Source of the DNA: Phaeobacter gallaeciensis
GTDB lineage: Bacteria > Pseudomonadota > Alphaproteobacteria > Rhodobacterales > Rhodobacteraceae
DNA length: 64,000 bases
Assembly (NCBI RefSeq): GCF_001678945.1
Contig: NZ_CP015124.1
Coordinates: forward strand, 1,547,501 to 1,611,500
Reading direction: 5' to 3'
The notes beneath the pieces are model-generated. The model saw only the letters and a list, made by a program, of their open reading frames with translations, made no database searches and was not told the DNA's origin. This document shows, piece by piece, positions 1 through 8,938 of the stretch. Numbering within the stretch: the stretch's first letter is position 1; each line of letters opens with the position of its first letter. The position numbers and the translations under genes are program-made.

Positions 1-2636
1 TGCGCCATCGCGATCATCGGGGTGACGCCGATGCCGCCGCCCATCAGGAAGGACTTCGCAGCGCCCTCCTCCAACGGGAAATGGTTGATCGGCTTTGAAA
101 TGAAGATCCGGCGCCCTTCGGTAAAGATCCTGTGCAGCAGTTTAGAGCCGCCCCGCCCGGCATCCTCGCGCAGAACACCGATCTGATACTTTGACCGGTC
201 GGCGGGATCGCCCGACATGGAGTATTGCCGCAGGAATTCCGGCGCCACGACGATGTCGAGATGCGCTCCGGCGGTCCATTCCGGCAGGTCGCTGCCATCG
301 GGGCTGCGGAATTCATACTTGTTGACATCGGCGCTCATATCTTCGACCTTGGAGACGATCACCTGCAGCACGGGACTGTCCGCGTCGTTGGAATAGATGT
401 GATCCCAGGCCCCGGTTTCCCCGCGCGCCCGGCGGGATCGATATTCTTCGGCGGTGACCATCGCCTGATAGGCCTCGATCCCGGCCTCCCGGTCCATCGG
501 GAACGGATAGGGCCAGGGGTGCGGCGCCAGCGGCGCGGGATAGACCGCAAGAGTCTGATCCTCGTACTTCAGATCGAGATCCTTTTGCAGACCGCGGGCA
601 TTGACCGGGTGACGAGTCGGGCGATAGCCACCGTCCTCTTCCAGCTCCAGATCCCACCACCATTTCTTGGCCGGGTTCATCTCGCCATTGCCGAGCGCAT
701 CGTCCAGTTTCGCCAGCGCAGGCGCCGCCTTGGGCAGCTTCATCGCCGCCCAGCGGAAGGGTTTTTCGGCAAAGATCCCCTCAAGATTCCACGGACAGGT
801 CTTCATGCAGCGCCCGCACATGGCGCCGCCCGGCGTGGTGATCCGATATGTGGTGCATTTCTGGCTGTCGCTTTTCCAGATCTCATAGCCGTTGAACATC
901 AGCTTGGGTCCGGCCGTGATCGCCCCCGAGGGGCATTCGCGGGCGCATTTGTTGCAGCTCTCGCAAAAGGACTGCAGGCCAAAGTCGATCGGCTTGTCAT
1001 GCGCCAGCGGCATATCGGTGGTCACCACCCCGGATTTCAGGCGCGGGCCAAGGAAGGGATTCAGGATCACCTCGCCAATGCGACTGACTTCCCCCAGCCC
1101 CGACAGCAGCAAAAGCGGCGGTTGCAGGACTTCGCCATCCATCACGGTGTGTGCCTTGGCCTTGTAGCCAAGGTTGCGGATCTGCCGCGCGATCACCCCG
1201 CCCAGCAGGGAAAACCGCAGATAGGCCCGCATGGATTGCGCCACCGCGATCCAGTCATCACCCGATGTGCCCTCGGTGGTGTCAAAGCCCTGATCGACGA
1301 TCATGCTGATCGCCTGATCGTGGTCGGGCACGATGGGCGTGCCGGTCGCGTCATGGCTGTACCAGGTCCAGTCGGGGCAGCGGCTGATGCCGACCGCGTC
1401 GATCCCCAGCCAGTAACTGGCCGCCTTTACGTTGGCGGCGTTGCGCTCTGCATCCACGGGGCGCGGTCCTCGCGCGGGTTCACCATCCTGCAAAAGGACA
1501 AAGGCCCCCAGCATCCGCCGCTGTGCCATCGATGGCGCCGCCTTGCGCGCATAGAGCCCACCGGTCGCGGCCTTCTGATTTGCCTTGCCCATGTCGCCGA
1601 ACTGGCTGCGGGCAAACATGTCGGCGCGTTTGGGAACGCGGGCGACGCGCGCCTCGTCGATATAGGTGGTCGGCGTATCGACCCGCTTCAGGGTTTCAAA
1701 GGGATGCGGCCCATCCTTGAAATCCCGCGCCGCAAAGGGATCGCCATTCAGCGCCGAACGTTCCGAACCAACGCCCAGCCACCATTTCGGCCCCTTGGTA
1801 GAAAGGCCCGGCTGCTGGTCTTCTGGCGCCAGCGGACGATCCATCGCAAGATCGAAATCGGTGGTCACCACCGCAAGGCCAAAGCGATCCCCCAGATAGG
1901 GATTCTGCAAACGGGAGCCCTTCACCGTTGCCAGCCCCGCAGACACAGCCAACTGATTGAGATCAACATCTGCAGAAGTGCCGGTATGCGCCTTGGCGTC
2001 CCAGCCCAGAAGGCGAATGTAATTGGCCAGCACCACGGCGGTTTCGCTGGCCCGCAGGCAGGCGCGGTGATGTTCCGCATCGTGCAGCCAGTCGCAGCCA
2101 TCCTCACCCGGATGCGGGTCGCGCGGCATCTCGTAAAGGAAGGTGATCGCACGGGTATGCCCGCCGATCCCACTGGGCGGCGCCTGCATGGCATCGCGCA
2201 GATCCGCCATGATCATATCAATGCCCGAAGCCAGCGTCTTGGTCTGCTTGGTCTTCAGATCATGGGCCAGCCGGTCGATATCCGGATTGCGATAGGGTTG
2301 CTGCAGATGCGCCGACTGTGGCACCGGGCCGATCCCGACCATCGCAGCATCAGCAAAATAGCCAAACGCCTTGATATGATCTGCCCGCACCTGGGGATCC
2401 TCCGGGCAGCCTGCCTGCACCTTGTTGACCAGTCCATCCCGGATGGCGTCCATCATCGCCTGATAATCGCCCATGGCGTTGACGATCGACCCCGGCAGAT
2501 CCGGGCGGCTGAAGGTCAGCGGCTGAAACGGAGGCACCGCAGTGAGATCCGGCATCCTGCCCCGCGCCAGCCGCTCAAGCGGGAAAGGCCCCAGATGAAC
2601 GGGCCGGTCACGAGTAGAGAAGAAACGCATCGCCAT
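1..2636 (-). CDS. Reductive dehalogenase fused to flavin/NAD(P)H reductase (3' part outside window)
   Basis: Translating the minus strand from the ATG at 2636 gives about 878 residues without a stop, running off the left edge. AGGA lies 7-10 nt upstream of that ATG. Around residues 557-573 the protein has FCESCNKCARECPSGAI, and near 606-616 CGRCMKTCPW; these are the two 4Fe-4S motifs of RdhA corrinoid reductive dehalogenases. From about residue 755 a ferredoxin-reductase-like module begins, with RQYSMSG (flavin-binding type) and GGGIGVTPM (NAD-binding type). A terminal 2Fe-2S domain would be expected beyond the edge. The N-terminus MAMRFFSTRD has no Tat signal and no rdhB anchor gene is nearby, so a cytoplasmic self-sufficient enzyme of the BhbA/NpRdhA type is inferred. 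The residue 200-240 region resembles residues 486-530, consistent with a vestigial duplicated corrinoid domain. The substrate is unknown; halogenated phenols are likely by family analogy. Confidence 0.85.
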   Translation of the reverse strand, partial: MAMRFFSTRDRPVHLGPFPLERLARGRMPDLTAVPPFQPLTFSRPDLPGSIVNAMGDYQAMMDAIRDGLVNKVQAGCPEDPQVRADHIKAFGYFADAAMVGIGPVPQSAHLQQPYRNPDIDRLAHDLKTKQTKTLASGIDMIMADLRDAMQAPPSGIGGHTRAITFLYEMPRDPHPGEDGCDWLHDAEHHRACLRASETAVVLANYIRLLGWDAKAHTGTSADVDLNQLAVSAGLATVKGSRLQNPYLGDRFGLAVVTTDFDLAMDRPLAPEDQQPGLSTKGPKWWLGVGSERSALNGDPFAARDFKDGPHPFETLKRVDTPTTYIDEARVARVPKRADMFARSQFGDMGKANQKAATGGLYARKAAPSMAQRRMLGAFVLLQDGEPARGPRPVDAERNAANVKAASYWLGIDAVGISRCPDWTWYSHDATGTPIVPDHDQAISMIVDQGFDTTEGTSGDDWIAVAQSMRAYLRFSLLGGVIARQIRNLGYKAKAHTVMDGEVLQPPLLLLSGLGEVSRIGEVILNPFLGPRLKSGVVTTDMPLAHDKPIDFGLQSFCESCNKCARECPSGAITAGPKLMFNGYEIWKSDSQKCTTYRITTPGGAMCGRCMKTCPWNLEGIFAEKPFRWAAMKLPKAAPALAKLDDALGNGEMNPAKKWWWDLELEEDGGYRPTRHPVNARGLQKDLDLKYEDQTLAVYPAPLAPHPWPYPFPMDREAGIEAYQAMVTAEEYRSRRARGETGAWDHIYSNDADSPVLQVIVSKVEDMSADVNKYEFRSPDGSDLPEWTAGAHLDIVVAPEFLRQYSMSGDPADRSKYQIGVLREDAGRGGSKLLHRIFTEGRRIFISKPINHFPLEEGAAKSFLMGGGIGVTPMIAMA

Positions 2637-2826
2637 AACACCGGATCCTGCTGTGAATGAAAAAGCTGCGCAGTCTATACCGCAGGTACAGGCCTATCGG
2701 TAGCAGCCAATATCCAATTTCACATAAAATCCACTTAAGTCACTGAATAATTTAAGAACAATAATGAGAGACGCGCTAGGTAACGCAGCTCTCCACTTCT
2801 TATCAGGCCGACAGCCAAGCGACGGA

Positions 2827-3600
2827 TCAGCCCGTGCGGCCGTCGAAACGGCGGACATCCACTCCGCCTTCGGTCAAGCTGGCGCGCACCGCGCGGGCCA
2901 GAGACACCGCCGTCGGTGTGTCCCCGTGCAGGCAGATCGTGTCGATGGCGGTCGGGATACGCTTGCCGCTTTCGGTGATGATCGCGCCTTCCGTGACCAT
3001 CTGCAGCATGCGCGGACCGGCCAGTTCCGGATCATGGATCACCGCACCCGGCTGACTGCGATCAACCAGGGTGCCATCGTCGTTATAGGCGCGGTCCGCG
3101 AAGATCTCGCCACACCAGTTGCAGCCCAGATCCCGCACCACCTCTTCCATGGCCGTGGCCGCTAGCACCATGACGATGATGTCCGGATCCACCTCCAGTG
3201 CCGCCTGATAGCAAGCCCGCGCCATATCGTAGTCGGTGCAGGCCATGTTGGACAGGGCGCCGTGCAGTTTCAGGTGCCGCACTTCGGTGCCCAGCGCCGC
3301 CGCCATGCCGCGCGCTGCACCCAGCTGATAGCGTACCAGATTGGCCAGCGTTTCATGCGGCACATGCATCCGGCGGCGGCCAAAACCCTGCAGATCCGGA
3401 AAACCGGGGTGCGCGCCGATTCCGACGCCATTGTCGCGGGCCAGCCCCATGGTACGCGCCATCACATCCGGATCGCCGGCATGGAACCCACAGGCAATAT
3501 TGGCAGAGGACACCACGTCCAGCAGCGCTTGGTCATCACCCATATTCCACGGGCCAAAGCTTTCGCCCATATCCGCGTTCAGATCGACAGTTTTGCTCAT
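2827..3600 (-). CDS. pxpA: 5-oxoprolinase subunit A (LamB/YcsF family)
   Basis: The 257-residue protein begins MSKTVDLNADMGESFG. It carries the LamB/YcsF family blocks DLNADMGES, NIACGFHAGDP, GAHPGFPD and ICLHGDTP. PxpA works with PxpB and PxpC in ATP-dependent ring opening of 5-oxoproline (pyroglutamate) to glutamate in the cytoplasm. The open frame extends upstream, but the ATG at 3600 overlaps the pxpC stop codon by 4 nt, indicating translational coupling and fixing the start. It is the last gene of the pxpB-pxpC-pxpA unit. A 190-nt AT-rich gap separates it from the reductive dehalogenase gene. Confidence 0.93.
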   Translation of the reverse strand: MSKTVDLNADMGESFGPWNMGDDQALLDVVSSANIACGFHAGDPDVMARTMGLARDNGVGIGAHPGFPDLQGFGRRRMHVPHETLANLVRYQLGAARGMAAALGTEVRHLKLHGALSNMACTDYDMARACYQAALEVDPDIIVMVLAATAMEEVVRDLGCNWCGEIFADRAYNDDGTLVDRSQPGAVIHDPELAGPRMLQMVTEGAIITESGKRIPTAIDTICLHGDTPTAVSLARAVRASLTEGGVDVRRFDGRTG

Positions 3601-4628
3601 GTATCGCCTCCAGTGGCAAAGGGGTCGGCCAAAGCAGAGACCGCACCGCTGACAAGTTGATAGGACAGAAGGTCCTGAATATCTGCGGGATCCCGCAGCA
3701 GAGGATGGCAATCGCCCGGCAAGGCGCGCAGCGCCCGGTCATATGCGTCCTGAATCTGCAACCCCTCCTCCAGCGAGACCCAGCGGAACCGTATCGACGC
3801 GCCCGCCTGTGCCTGGGCCACCTTGGGCAGATCGCAAGGCAGGACTGTCCCGATCCGGGGATATCCGCCAGTGGTCTGGGCCTCACGCAGCAGCACGAAG
3901 GGTTTACCGTCGCCGGTCATCTGCACATCACCGGGCACGATCACTTCGGACAGGATGTTGAGCTGCCCGGCAGCCGCAAAGCCCTCCCCGTCCGACAGCA
4001 TCTCAACCCCCATCCGGTTGGCCCGGCTGCCGCGAGTGAACTCTGTCTCCGCGAAGCGGTTGCGCACATCGGGTGGGAACAGCGCGCTCTGGAAACTCTC
4101 CACGATGCGTAGCTCGCCGCCCTGAAACCGGTCTTCTGCAGCAAGGGTCAGCCCCGTTTCGCCCGGTGCATCCGGTCCGGCAGGCAACAGATCACCCACG
4201 GCGACTGCCCGGCCCAGCCCCGCCGCCACATGGGCGGAGCGGGAGCCAAGCACCGGCTCCGTATCGATACCGCCCCCTAGGTGCAGATAGCCATAAACAC
4301 CGCGCCGGGCCGGGCCGATGTCCAGCCGCTGTCCAGCCTCAATCCGGTGGCTGGCGTTCCACGCCAACGCCGCCCCATCCAGCGTCGCGGCCATCGGTGC
4401 CCCGGTCAGGGCAATGCGCAGGGGCGCTGTTGCTTCGAAAGTGCCGCCCATGCCGCCCATTTCCAGCGCGGCCAGCCCCGGATCCTGCCGCAGCAAGGCA
4501 GCGCCCTCAGCCAACGCCAGCACATCCGCAGCGCCGCCGCGCGACACACCTTGATCCAGTAGACCCGGACGCCCGCCGTCCTGCACCGAGGCCGCCGGGC
4601 CGATTTTCAGCACTTTCAGCGCGTTCAT
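3597..4628 (-). CDS. pxpC: 5-oxoprolinase subunit C (biotin-dependent carboxyltransferase-like)
   Basis: The 343-residue protein has the KipA/PxpC signatures SVQDGGRPG near the N-terminus and LREAQTTGGYPRIGTV about two thirds along. It forms the PxpBC partner pair that cooperates with PxpA in 5-oxoproline hydrolysis. The start overlaps the end of pxpB by 4 nt and its own end overlaps pxpA by 4 nt. The length is typical of a stand-alone PxpC and there is no fusion to urea carboxylase domains. Family placement is from motifs; the exact substrate is inferred from the three-gene context. Confidence 0.93.
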   Translation of the reverse strand: MNALKVLKIGPAASVQDGGRPGLLDQGVSRGGAADVLALAEGAALLRQDPGLAALEMGGMGGTFEATAPLRIALTGAPMAATLDGAALAWNASHRIEAGQRLDIGPARRGVYGYLHLGGGIDTEPVLGSRSAHVAAGLGRAVAVGDLLPAGPDAPGETGLTLAAEDRFQGGELRIVESFQSALFPPDVRNRFAETEFTRGSRANRMGVEMLSDGEGFAAAGQLNILSEVIVPGDVQMTGDGKPFVLLREAQTTGGYPRIGTVLPCDLPKVAQAQAGASIRFRWVSLEEGLQIQDAYDRALRALPGDCHPLLRDPADIQDLLSYQLVSGAVSALADPFATGGDT

Positions 4629-5377
4629 GCCGGGATCTCCTCTGCGATGGCGCCGCCCATGGCTGCATCACTCTCTCGCAATTTCAGGAAATCAGCGCGC
4701 GAGACCGGTTCGAACTGCAACTCATCGCCCGCCTGCAGCGCAAAGGGTGCTTCGGATTCGGGGCGGAAGATCATGAAACCCGTCTGCCCGACATGGCGCC
4801 AACCCGTCGGTGTGGCAGAAGAAAACAACACGAACTGACGGATCGCCAGAACCAGCGCGCCGCGCGGCACCATCGGCGTCAGCTCGGTCTGGCGCGGTAG
4901 ATCCCATTCAGGACCCAGCGGACCCAGATAAGGCTGCCCCGGCGCAAAGCCGATGGTCAGAACCCGCACCCGCGCCGATCCCAGACTGTCGATGGCCTGC
5001 GCCTCGCTCATCCCCGCAGCATCGGCGGCCTCTGCCAGTTGCGGCGCCAGATCGGTGCCATAGACGGTGGGGACCCGCCAGAACCTGCGCCCGGGCGGCA
5101 GCGCCTGCTGATACCAATCCCGGGTACTCAGCTCTTCCTCAAGCCGGGCCTGTAGCCTGTGATGATCAAGGATCGCGGGATCGAAACGGATATAGACCGA
5201 GGCCAGCGAGGTTGCCGTTTCAAGCACGCCATCAAGGCCCAGCGCCTCAAGTCGCTGACGAAAGGCAAGTGTCGCCCGGTTCGAAGGCTCACTCAATGCA
5301 TCGGCAAAGGTCACCAGCATACCCGTCAGGCCGACCGTGCGGATCATTGGGAAATCCGAAGCTACGTGCGAAGTCAT
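4625..5377 (-). CDS. pxpB: 5-oxoprolinase subunit B (KipI family)
   Basis: The 250-residue protein has the KipI/PxpB motifs IGFAPGQPYLG and PTGWRHVGQT in its C-terminal cyclophilin-like half. Its partner genes follow directly with 4-nt overlaps. This is the first gene of the unit; a perfect TTGACA lies 47 nt upstream of the ATG. The Bacillus KipI homologue inhibits a sporulation kinase, but with pxpC and pxpA adjacent the 5-oxoprolinase role is much more likely. A nearer in-frame ATG (MIRTVGL) ten codons downstream is an alternative start. Confidence 0.92.
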   Translation of the reverse strand: MTSHVASDFPMIRTVGLTGMLVTFADALSEPSNRATLAFRQRLEALGLDGVLETATSLASVYIRFDPAILDHHRLQARLEEELSTRDWYQQALPPGRRFWRVPTVYGTDLAPQLAEAADAAGMSEAQAIDSLGSARVRVLTIGFAPGQPYLGPLGPEWDLPRQTELTPMVPRGALVLAIRQFVLFSSATPTGWRHVGQTGFMIFRPESEAPFALQAGDELQFEPVSRADFLKLRESDAAMGGAIAEEIPA

Positions 5378-5400
5378 TCATGCCCCCTGTTTTGCGCGCA

Positions 5401-5429
5401 AACGTTGCGGCGCAGGGCGGGAGTGTCAA
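5401..5429 (-). promoter_or_regulatory. Candidate sigma70 promoter of pxpBCA
   Basis: On the minus strand a perfect TTGACA (5424-5429) is followed after 17 nt by AACGTT (5401-5406), a poor -10. The predicted transcript start near 5394 leaves a leader of about 17 nt. Good -35, weak -10, so activator help is possible. Confidence 0.4.
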
Positions 5430-5444
5430 CACAGCAGTTTCAAT

Positions 5445-5472
5445 CCTCGCCGGGGATCAGGCCCCCGCGAGG
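5445..5472. other. Inverted repeat between the PAS chemoreceptor gene and pxpB
   Basis: CCTCGCCGGGG pairs with CCCCCGCGAGG (one mismatch) around a 6-nt loop. There is no T run on either side, so it is not a clear intrinsic terminator. It lies downstream of the chemoreceptor gene and upstream of the pxpB promoter, so it could be a Rho-linked 3' end or an operator. Confidence 0.35.
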
Positions 5473-5544
5473 GCACCCCCGCCCCCATAACAGGAGACAT
5501 CTCCGTACCAGCCAAGACAAGGCGGCGCGTGTCGATCAGAGGGT

Positions 5545-6984
5545 TCAGAAATCTTCCCAGCGCACAGCCTCAGCCGTGGCGGCGTTCCCGACCGCAACCG
5601 GCGCGGCTGGCCTTGGCCGGGGGGCGGAAGCCTTGGCCGAGGGGCCTTTCCCAGAGCTCTCACCCTTGGTTTCCATGCCGATATCAGGACGCGTCTTGAA
5701 GGACTGCACCTCTTGCATCAGATGCGACGCATCGTTGGACAGAATCTGTGTCGCGGCCGTCGTCTGCTCCACCATGGCCGCGTTCTGCTGGGTCACCTGA
5801 TCCAGCTGCGAAACGCCGGCGCTGATCTCGACCAGAGTGGTGGACTGCTCTGAAGCGCCGGTGGCGATCTCGGAAATGTGACCGGAGATCGTCCCCACCG
5901 CATCGACGATTCGCTTCAGTTCCTCGCCGCTGCGGCCAACCAGATCGACGCCAGTGCCGACGTTGTCCTTGCTCTCGTCGATCAGTTGTTTGATTTCACC
6001 CGCCGCCGTCGCCGACCTTTGCGCCAGCGCCCGGACCTCTGCGGCAACAACAGCAAACCCACGCCCTGCGTCTCCGGCACGGGCGGCCTCAACCCCCGCA
6101 TTCAGCGCCAGAAGGTTGGTCTGGAAGGCGATCTCGTCAATCACAGTGATGATCTTGGCGATCCGCTCGGATGAGTTTTCGATCGCGGACATGGCGCCAA
6201 TGGCATCGGATACAACCCGCTCACTCTGCACGGCGACAGACTGCGTGTTGCCAACAATTTCCTCGACCTTGCGCGCGCCTTCAGCAGCAGCGCGCACGGT
6301 CGATGTCAGCTGTTCCAAAGCCGCCGCCGTCTGCTCCAGCGTGGCTGCCTGGCTTTCGGTGCGATGCGACAGATCGGTGGACGACTGACTGATCTCGGAT
6401 GCGGTCTGCTCCACCGCGAAGGACACATTCTTGACCGTGTTAACGGCCTTTTCCAGCTGTTCCATGGAGCGATTGAAGGCCTTGGCGATTACCACCGTGT
6501 CTTCCGAGCTGCGCACATTGACCCGCTGACGCAGATCTCCCTCGCTCAACGCCTGAAGTCCGGCGGCAACCTCCTGGAGGGCACGGCGGCGGGCGGTGAC
6601 ATCGGTTGCAACCTTGATGACCTTTTCGGTCACACCATCGGCACCAACCACAGGTGCATAGGTCGCCTGGATCCACACCACCGACCCATCCTTGGCAAGC
6701 CGGGGATATTGATCCGACATATTGCGCCCGGCTCGCAGCGCCGTCCAGAACTGTGCATAGTCCCCGCTTGCTGCAAATTTCGAATCCACGAACATGGCAT
6801 GGTTTTTGCCGACAATCTCGTCGAGCTGGTATCCCAGCAACGAAAGAAAATTCTCGTTCGCAGAGATGATGGTTCCGTCAGCTTTGAACTGGATAACCGC
6901 CTGAGTTCGCTCGATCATATCCACGAGCACGCGATCCATTTCCGATCTTTCGGGCGCTGCCCGCGTCCTACCTTTAAAAAACAC
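5545..6984 (-). CDS. Soluble PAS-domain methyl-accepting chemotaxis protein
   Basis: The 479-residue protein shows no transmembrane segment. A PAS domain covers about residues 20-130 ([20 protein letters not shown]). It is followed by a short HAMP-like linker ([15 protein letters not shown]) and a methyl-accepting signalling domain with the hairpin-tip block [21 protein letters not shown] proline/alanine-rich tail of about 40 residues ends in RWEDF. That pentapeptide fits the xWxxF tether by which CheR/CheB dock on high-abundance receptors (NWETF in E. coli), so this receptor probably recruits its own adaptation enzymes. No che genes are in the window, so the receptor is an orphan here. It is a cytoplasmic sensor, perhaps of redox state or a small ligand. 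Confidence 0.9.
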   Translation of the reverse strand: MFFKGRTRAAPERSEMDRVLVDMIERTQAVIQFKADGTIISANENFLSLLGYQLDEIVGKNHAMFVDSKFAASGDYAQFWTALRAGRNMSDQYPRLAKDGSVVWIQATYAPVVGADGVTEKVIKVATDVTARRRALQEVAAGLQALSEGDLRQRVNVRSSEDTVVIAKAFNRSMEQLEKAVNTVKNVSFAVEQTASEISQSSTDLSHRTESQAATLEQTAAALEQLTSTVRAAAEGARKVEEIVGNTQSVAVQSERVVSDAIGAMSAIENSSERIAKIITVIDEIAFQTNLLALNAGVEAARAGDAGRGFAVVAAEVRALAQRSATAAGEIKQLIDESKDNVGTGVDLVGRSGEELKRIVDAVGTISGHISEIATGASEQSTTLVEISAGVSQLDQVTQQNAAMVEQTTAATQILSNDASHLMQEVQSFKTRPDIGMETKGESSGKGPSAKASAPRPRPAAPVAVGNAATAEAVRWEDF

Positions 6985-7203
6985 TCCAGCGCTCCGCGAT
7001 GAGTTGGATTGGTTGTGTACTGAAAGCTCAAACTATCCGGAAATCTCTATCTAAACTTTAACGCTTGCAGAAAATCCGCGGTGCAAAAGAATAGCTCACG
7101 CTTCGACGGGATAGATGCCGACGGGAAAATGCGGCATGCCCGCTCCACTGCGACAGGACGTCTCTGCCACACCGGAACAAAGTAAAGGGGAGAAGAGAAG
7201 CAG

Positions 7204-7280
7204 TGGCGGACCGAGGAGGATTCGAACCCCCGACCCCTTGATTCGTAGTCAAGTACTCTATCCAGCTGAGCTATCGGTCC
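7204..7280 (-). tRNA. tRNA-Arg (anticodon ACG), copy 1
   Basis: The minus strand folds as a 77-nt tRNA starting GGACCGATAGCTCAGC, with anticodon stem CTTGA/TCAAG around loop CTACGAA (ACG). The T arm is GGGGTTCGAATCC and the CCA end is encoded. A34 is expected to be edited to inosine to read CGN arginine codons. It is identical over its full length to the copy at 7371-7447. Confidence 0.96.
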
Positions 7281-7304
7281 ACTGCTGCGGGATTTAAGGC
7301 TCCC

Positions 7305-7331
7305 AGACGAATGCGGATTTACCATTCGTCT
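7305..7331. other. Perfect inverted repeat between the tandem tRNA-Arg genes
   Basis: AGACGAATG (7305-7313) and CATTCGTCT (7323-7331) are exact reverse complements around a 9-nt loop. The element sits in the 90-nt spacer of the presumed dimeric tRNA transcript. It may mark a processing site or separate the two precursors. It has no T run. Confidence 0.5.
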
Positions 7332-7370
7332 AACCTGCGCCGTCCACACCATTTTCAGTGTTTCAGGTAG

Positions 7371-7447
7371 TGGCGGACCGAGGAGGATTCGAACCCCCGA
7401 CCCCTTGATTCGTAGTCAAGTACTCTATCCAGCTGAGCTATCGGTCC
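7371..7447 (-). tRNA. tRNA-Arg (anticodon ACG), copy 2
   Basis: This is an exact 77-nt duplicate of the neighbouring tRNA-Arg(ACG), including the encoded CCA. It is promoter-proximal on the minus strand, with a sigma70-like promoter just upstream, so both tRNAs are probably made as one precursor. Flanking sequences differ between the copies; the identity stops at the gene boundaries apart from a few bases. Confidence 0.96.
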
Positions 7448-7458
7448 ACTGGTGGCGG

Positions 7459-7487
7459 GGTTTAATGTGACCCGCAGATAGGCGCAA
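7459..7487 (-). promoter_or_regulatory. Candidate promoter of the tRNA-Arg pair
   Basis: The minus strand carries TTGCGC (7482-7487), a 17-nt spacer and TAAACC (7459-7464), about 12 nt before the mature 5' end of tRNA-Arg copy 2. The spacing is ideal but both boxes are imperfect. Confidence 0.4.
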
Positions 7488-7537
7488 CCCCAAAAACGAA
7501 ATTAGTTTCAGCGCACCCGCACGGGCGCGTGAGCGAC

Positions 7538-8923
7538 TTAAAACGCTCCGTCTCCTTTGGGCAGGCAGATCTCAAAAACCGTGCCCTCCGGGCCAGTCTG
7601 ACGCATGTAAACGGCGCCGCCATGGCCCCGCGCCAATTCCTGCGCGATGGCAAGGCCAAGGCCACTGCCCCCCTTGCGCGCGCCACCCTGGAACGGGGTG
7701 AACAGGTTGTCCTGCGCCTTTTTTGGCAGCCCCGGCCCGGTATCGGTGATCCGGATTATCCAGGCGTCATCCTCTTCGCTGGCGGTGATTTTGACCTGCC
7801 CCGGCTTTCCGGTCGCGGCAATGGCCTGGCGGGCGTTGCGCACCAGGTTCATCACGATCCGGTAGAGCTGCTCCTGATCTGCCCGCACAGTCAGTCCAGC
7901 CGGGACCGAGGCCACGATCTCGACCTCTCCACCGCTGGCCGCCAGGGTCTCGCTTTCGGCGACGTCACAGGCGATCTCATGCAAGGAGACGAAAGCAAAT
8001 GTTGGCGCGGGTTCTTCGGCACGGCCAAAGGCCAGCGTGCCTTCGCACAGCGAAACGGCCCTTGTGATGGAATTCACCAGCTTGGGCGCCAGCCTGCGCA
8101 CCAGTGGATCCTCGCTGGTTTCGATGCGGTCGGTGAACAGCTGCGCCGAGGTCAGGATATTGCGCAGATCGTGGCTGACCTTGGCCACCGCTCCGCCCAG
8201 CTGCGCCAGCCGTTCTTTCTGCTTCAGCGCGTGGGTCAGCTCGGTCTGCAGCTTCATCAGCGCCTCTTCGGCTTCGCGCAGTTCAGTTACGCCTGCGTTT
8301 GGCTGGATGATTCCCCGCGCATCCTCGGGCGCGGCTGCATAGCGCTGCATATAGCCCACAACGCCCTTGATCGGGCGCACCAGGAACACCCGCACCGCCA
8401 TGAACAGCAAAAGCGCCGTAAAGACCGAGATCACCGCCGACAGGATCAGAATACGAACGCCATAATCGATCATCGCCGACCGCAGGGGCGCGGTCTCCAT
8501 GGTGATTTCGATCAGCAGCCCGGCATCTCGCACCGGCGCGCCAATGACCCGGATAATGCGGTTTCCGGGCGTCACCATACGCGTCATCGCATCGGAAATC
8601 AGTGTGAACGGCCCGGCCATGCGCAGATCAAAGGTACCTTCGATCGGCTGCGGAATCGGCGAGGACAGCACCAGCTGGCGCATCTCGTCCCGGCGCAGGA
8701 CCACGTTGAAGACTCCCGCATTCGCCAGAAGCTCCTTCTCCAGCTCCGAATCCAGCATGTCGTCCGCCAGAAGCGCCAGCGAGGCGAGCTGCGCCCGCTC
8801 CAGACGGTCCGACAGGTAATCCAGCCGAAACCGGGAAATGGAGGGCACGAAGATCAGCACCTCGGCCAGCATTACAAAGACCGTGGTCAGAACCAGAAAT
8901 CTGCCCGACAGCGTATTCAGCAT
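7538..8923 (-). CDS. Membrane sensor histidine kinase
   Basis: The 461-residue protein has a transmembrane helix near residues 8-28 and a second near 155-177 enclosing a periplasmic domain of about 125 residues. A HAMP-like stretch follows (VRPIKGVVGYMQRY) and then a short coiled coil. The phospho-acceptor motif is KVSHDLRN, the ATPase N box is NLVRNARQAIA, and the G boxes are DTGPGLP and GSGLGLAI. No response regulator gene is adjacent: the tRNA pair is downstream and a MerA-like flavoprotein gene upstream. It is therefore an orphan kinase here and its signal is unknown. Confidence 0.9.
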   Translation of the reverse strand: MLNTLSGRFLVLTTVFVMLAEVLIFVPSISRFRLDYLSDRLERAQLASLALLADDMLDSELEKELLANAGVFNVVLRRDEMRQLVLSSPIPQPIEGTFDLRMAGPFTLISDAMTRMVTPGNRIIRVIGAPVRDAGLLIEITMETAPLRSAMIDYGVRILILSAVISVFTALLLFMAVRVFLVRPIKGVVGYMQRYAAAPEDARGIIQPNAGVTELREAEEALMKLQTELTHALKQKERLAQLGGAVAKVSHDLRNILTSAQLFTDRIETSEDPLVRRLAPKLVNSITRAVSLCEGTLAFGRAEEPAPTFAFVSLHEIACDVAESETLAASGGEVEIVASVPAGLTVRADQEQLYRIVMNLVRNARQAIAATGKPGQVKITASEEDDAWIIRITDTGPGLPKKAQDNLFTPFQGGARKGGSGLGLAIAQELARGHGGAVYMRQTGPEGTVFEICLPKGDGAF

Positions 8924-8938
8924 TTCGCCCCTTCCGGC

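Noticed and set aside
225-2660. Open frame of 811 codons on the plus strand
   Set aside because: It is antisense to the reductive dehalogenase, which has clear Fe-S and NAD motifs; the plus-strand translation is rich in H, R, G and P without any family motif, typical of a GC-rich shadow frame.
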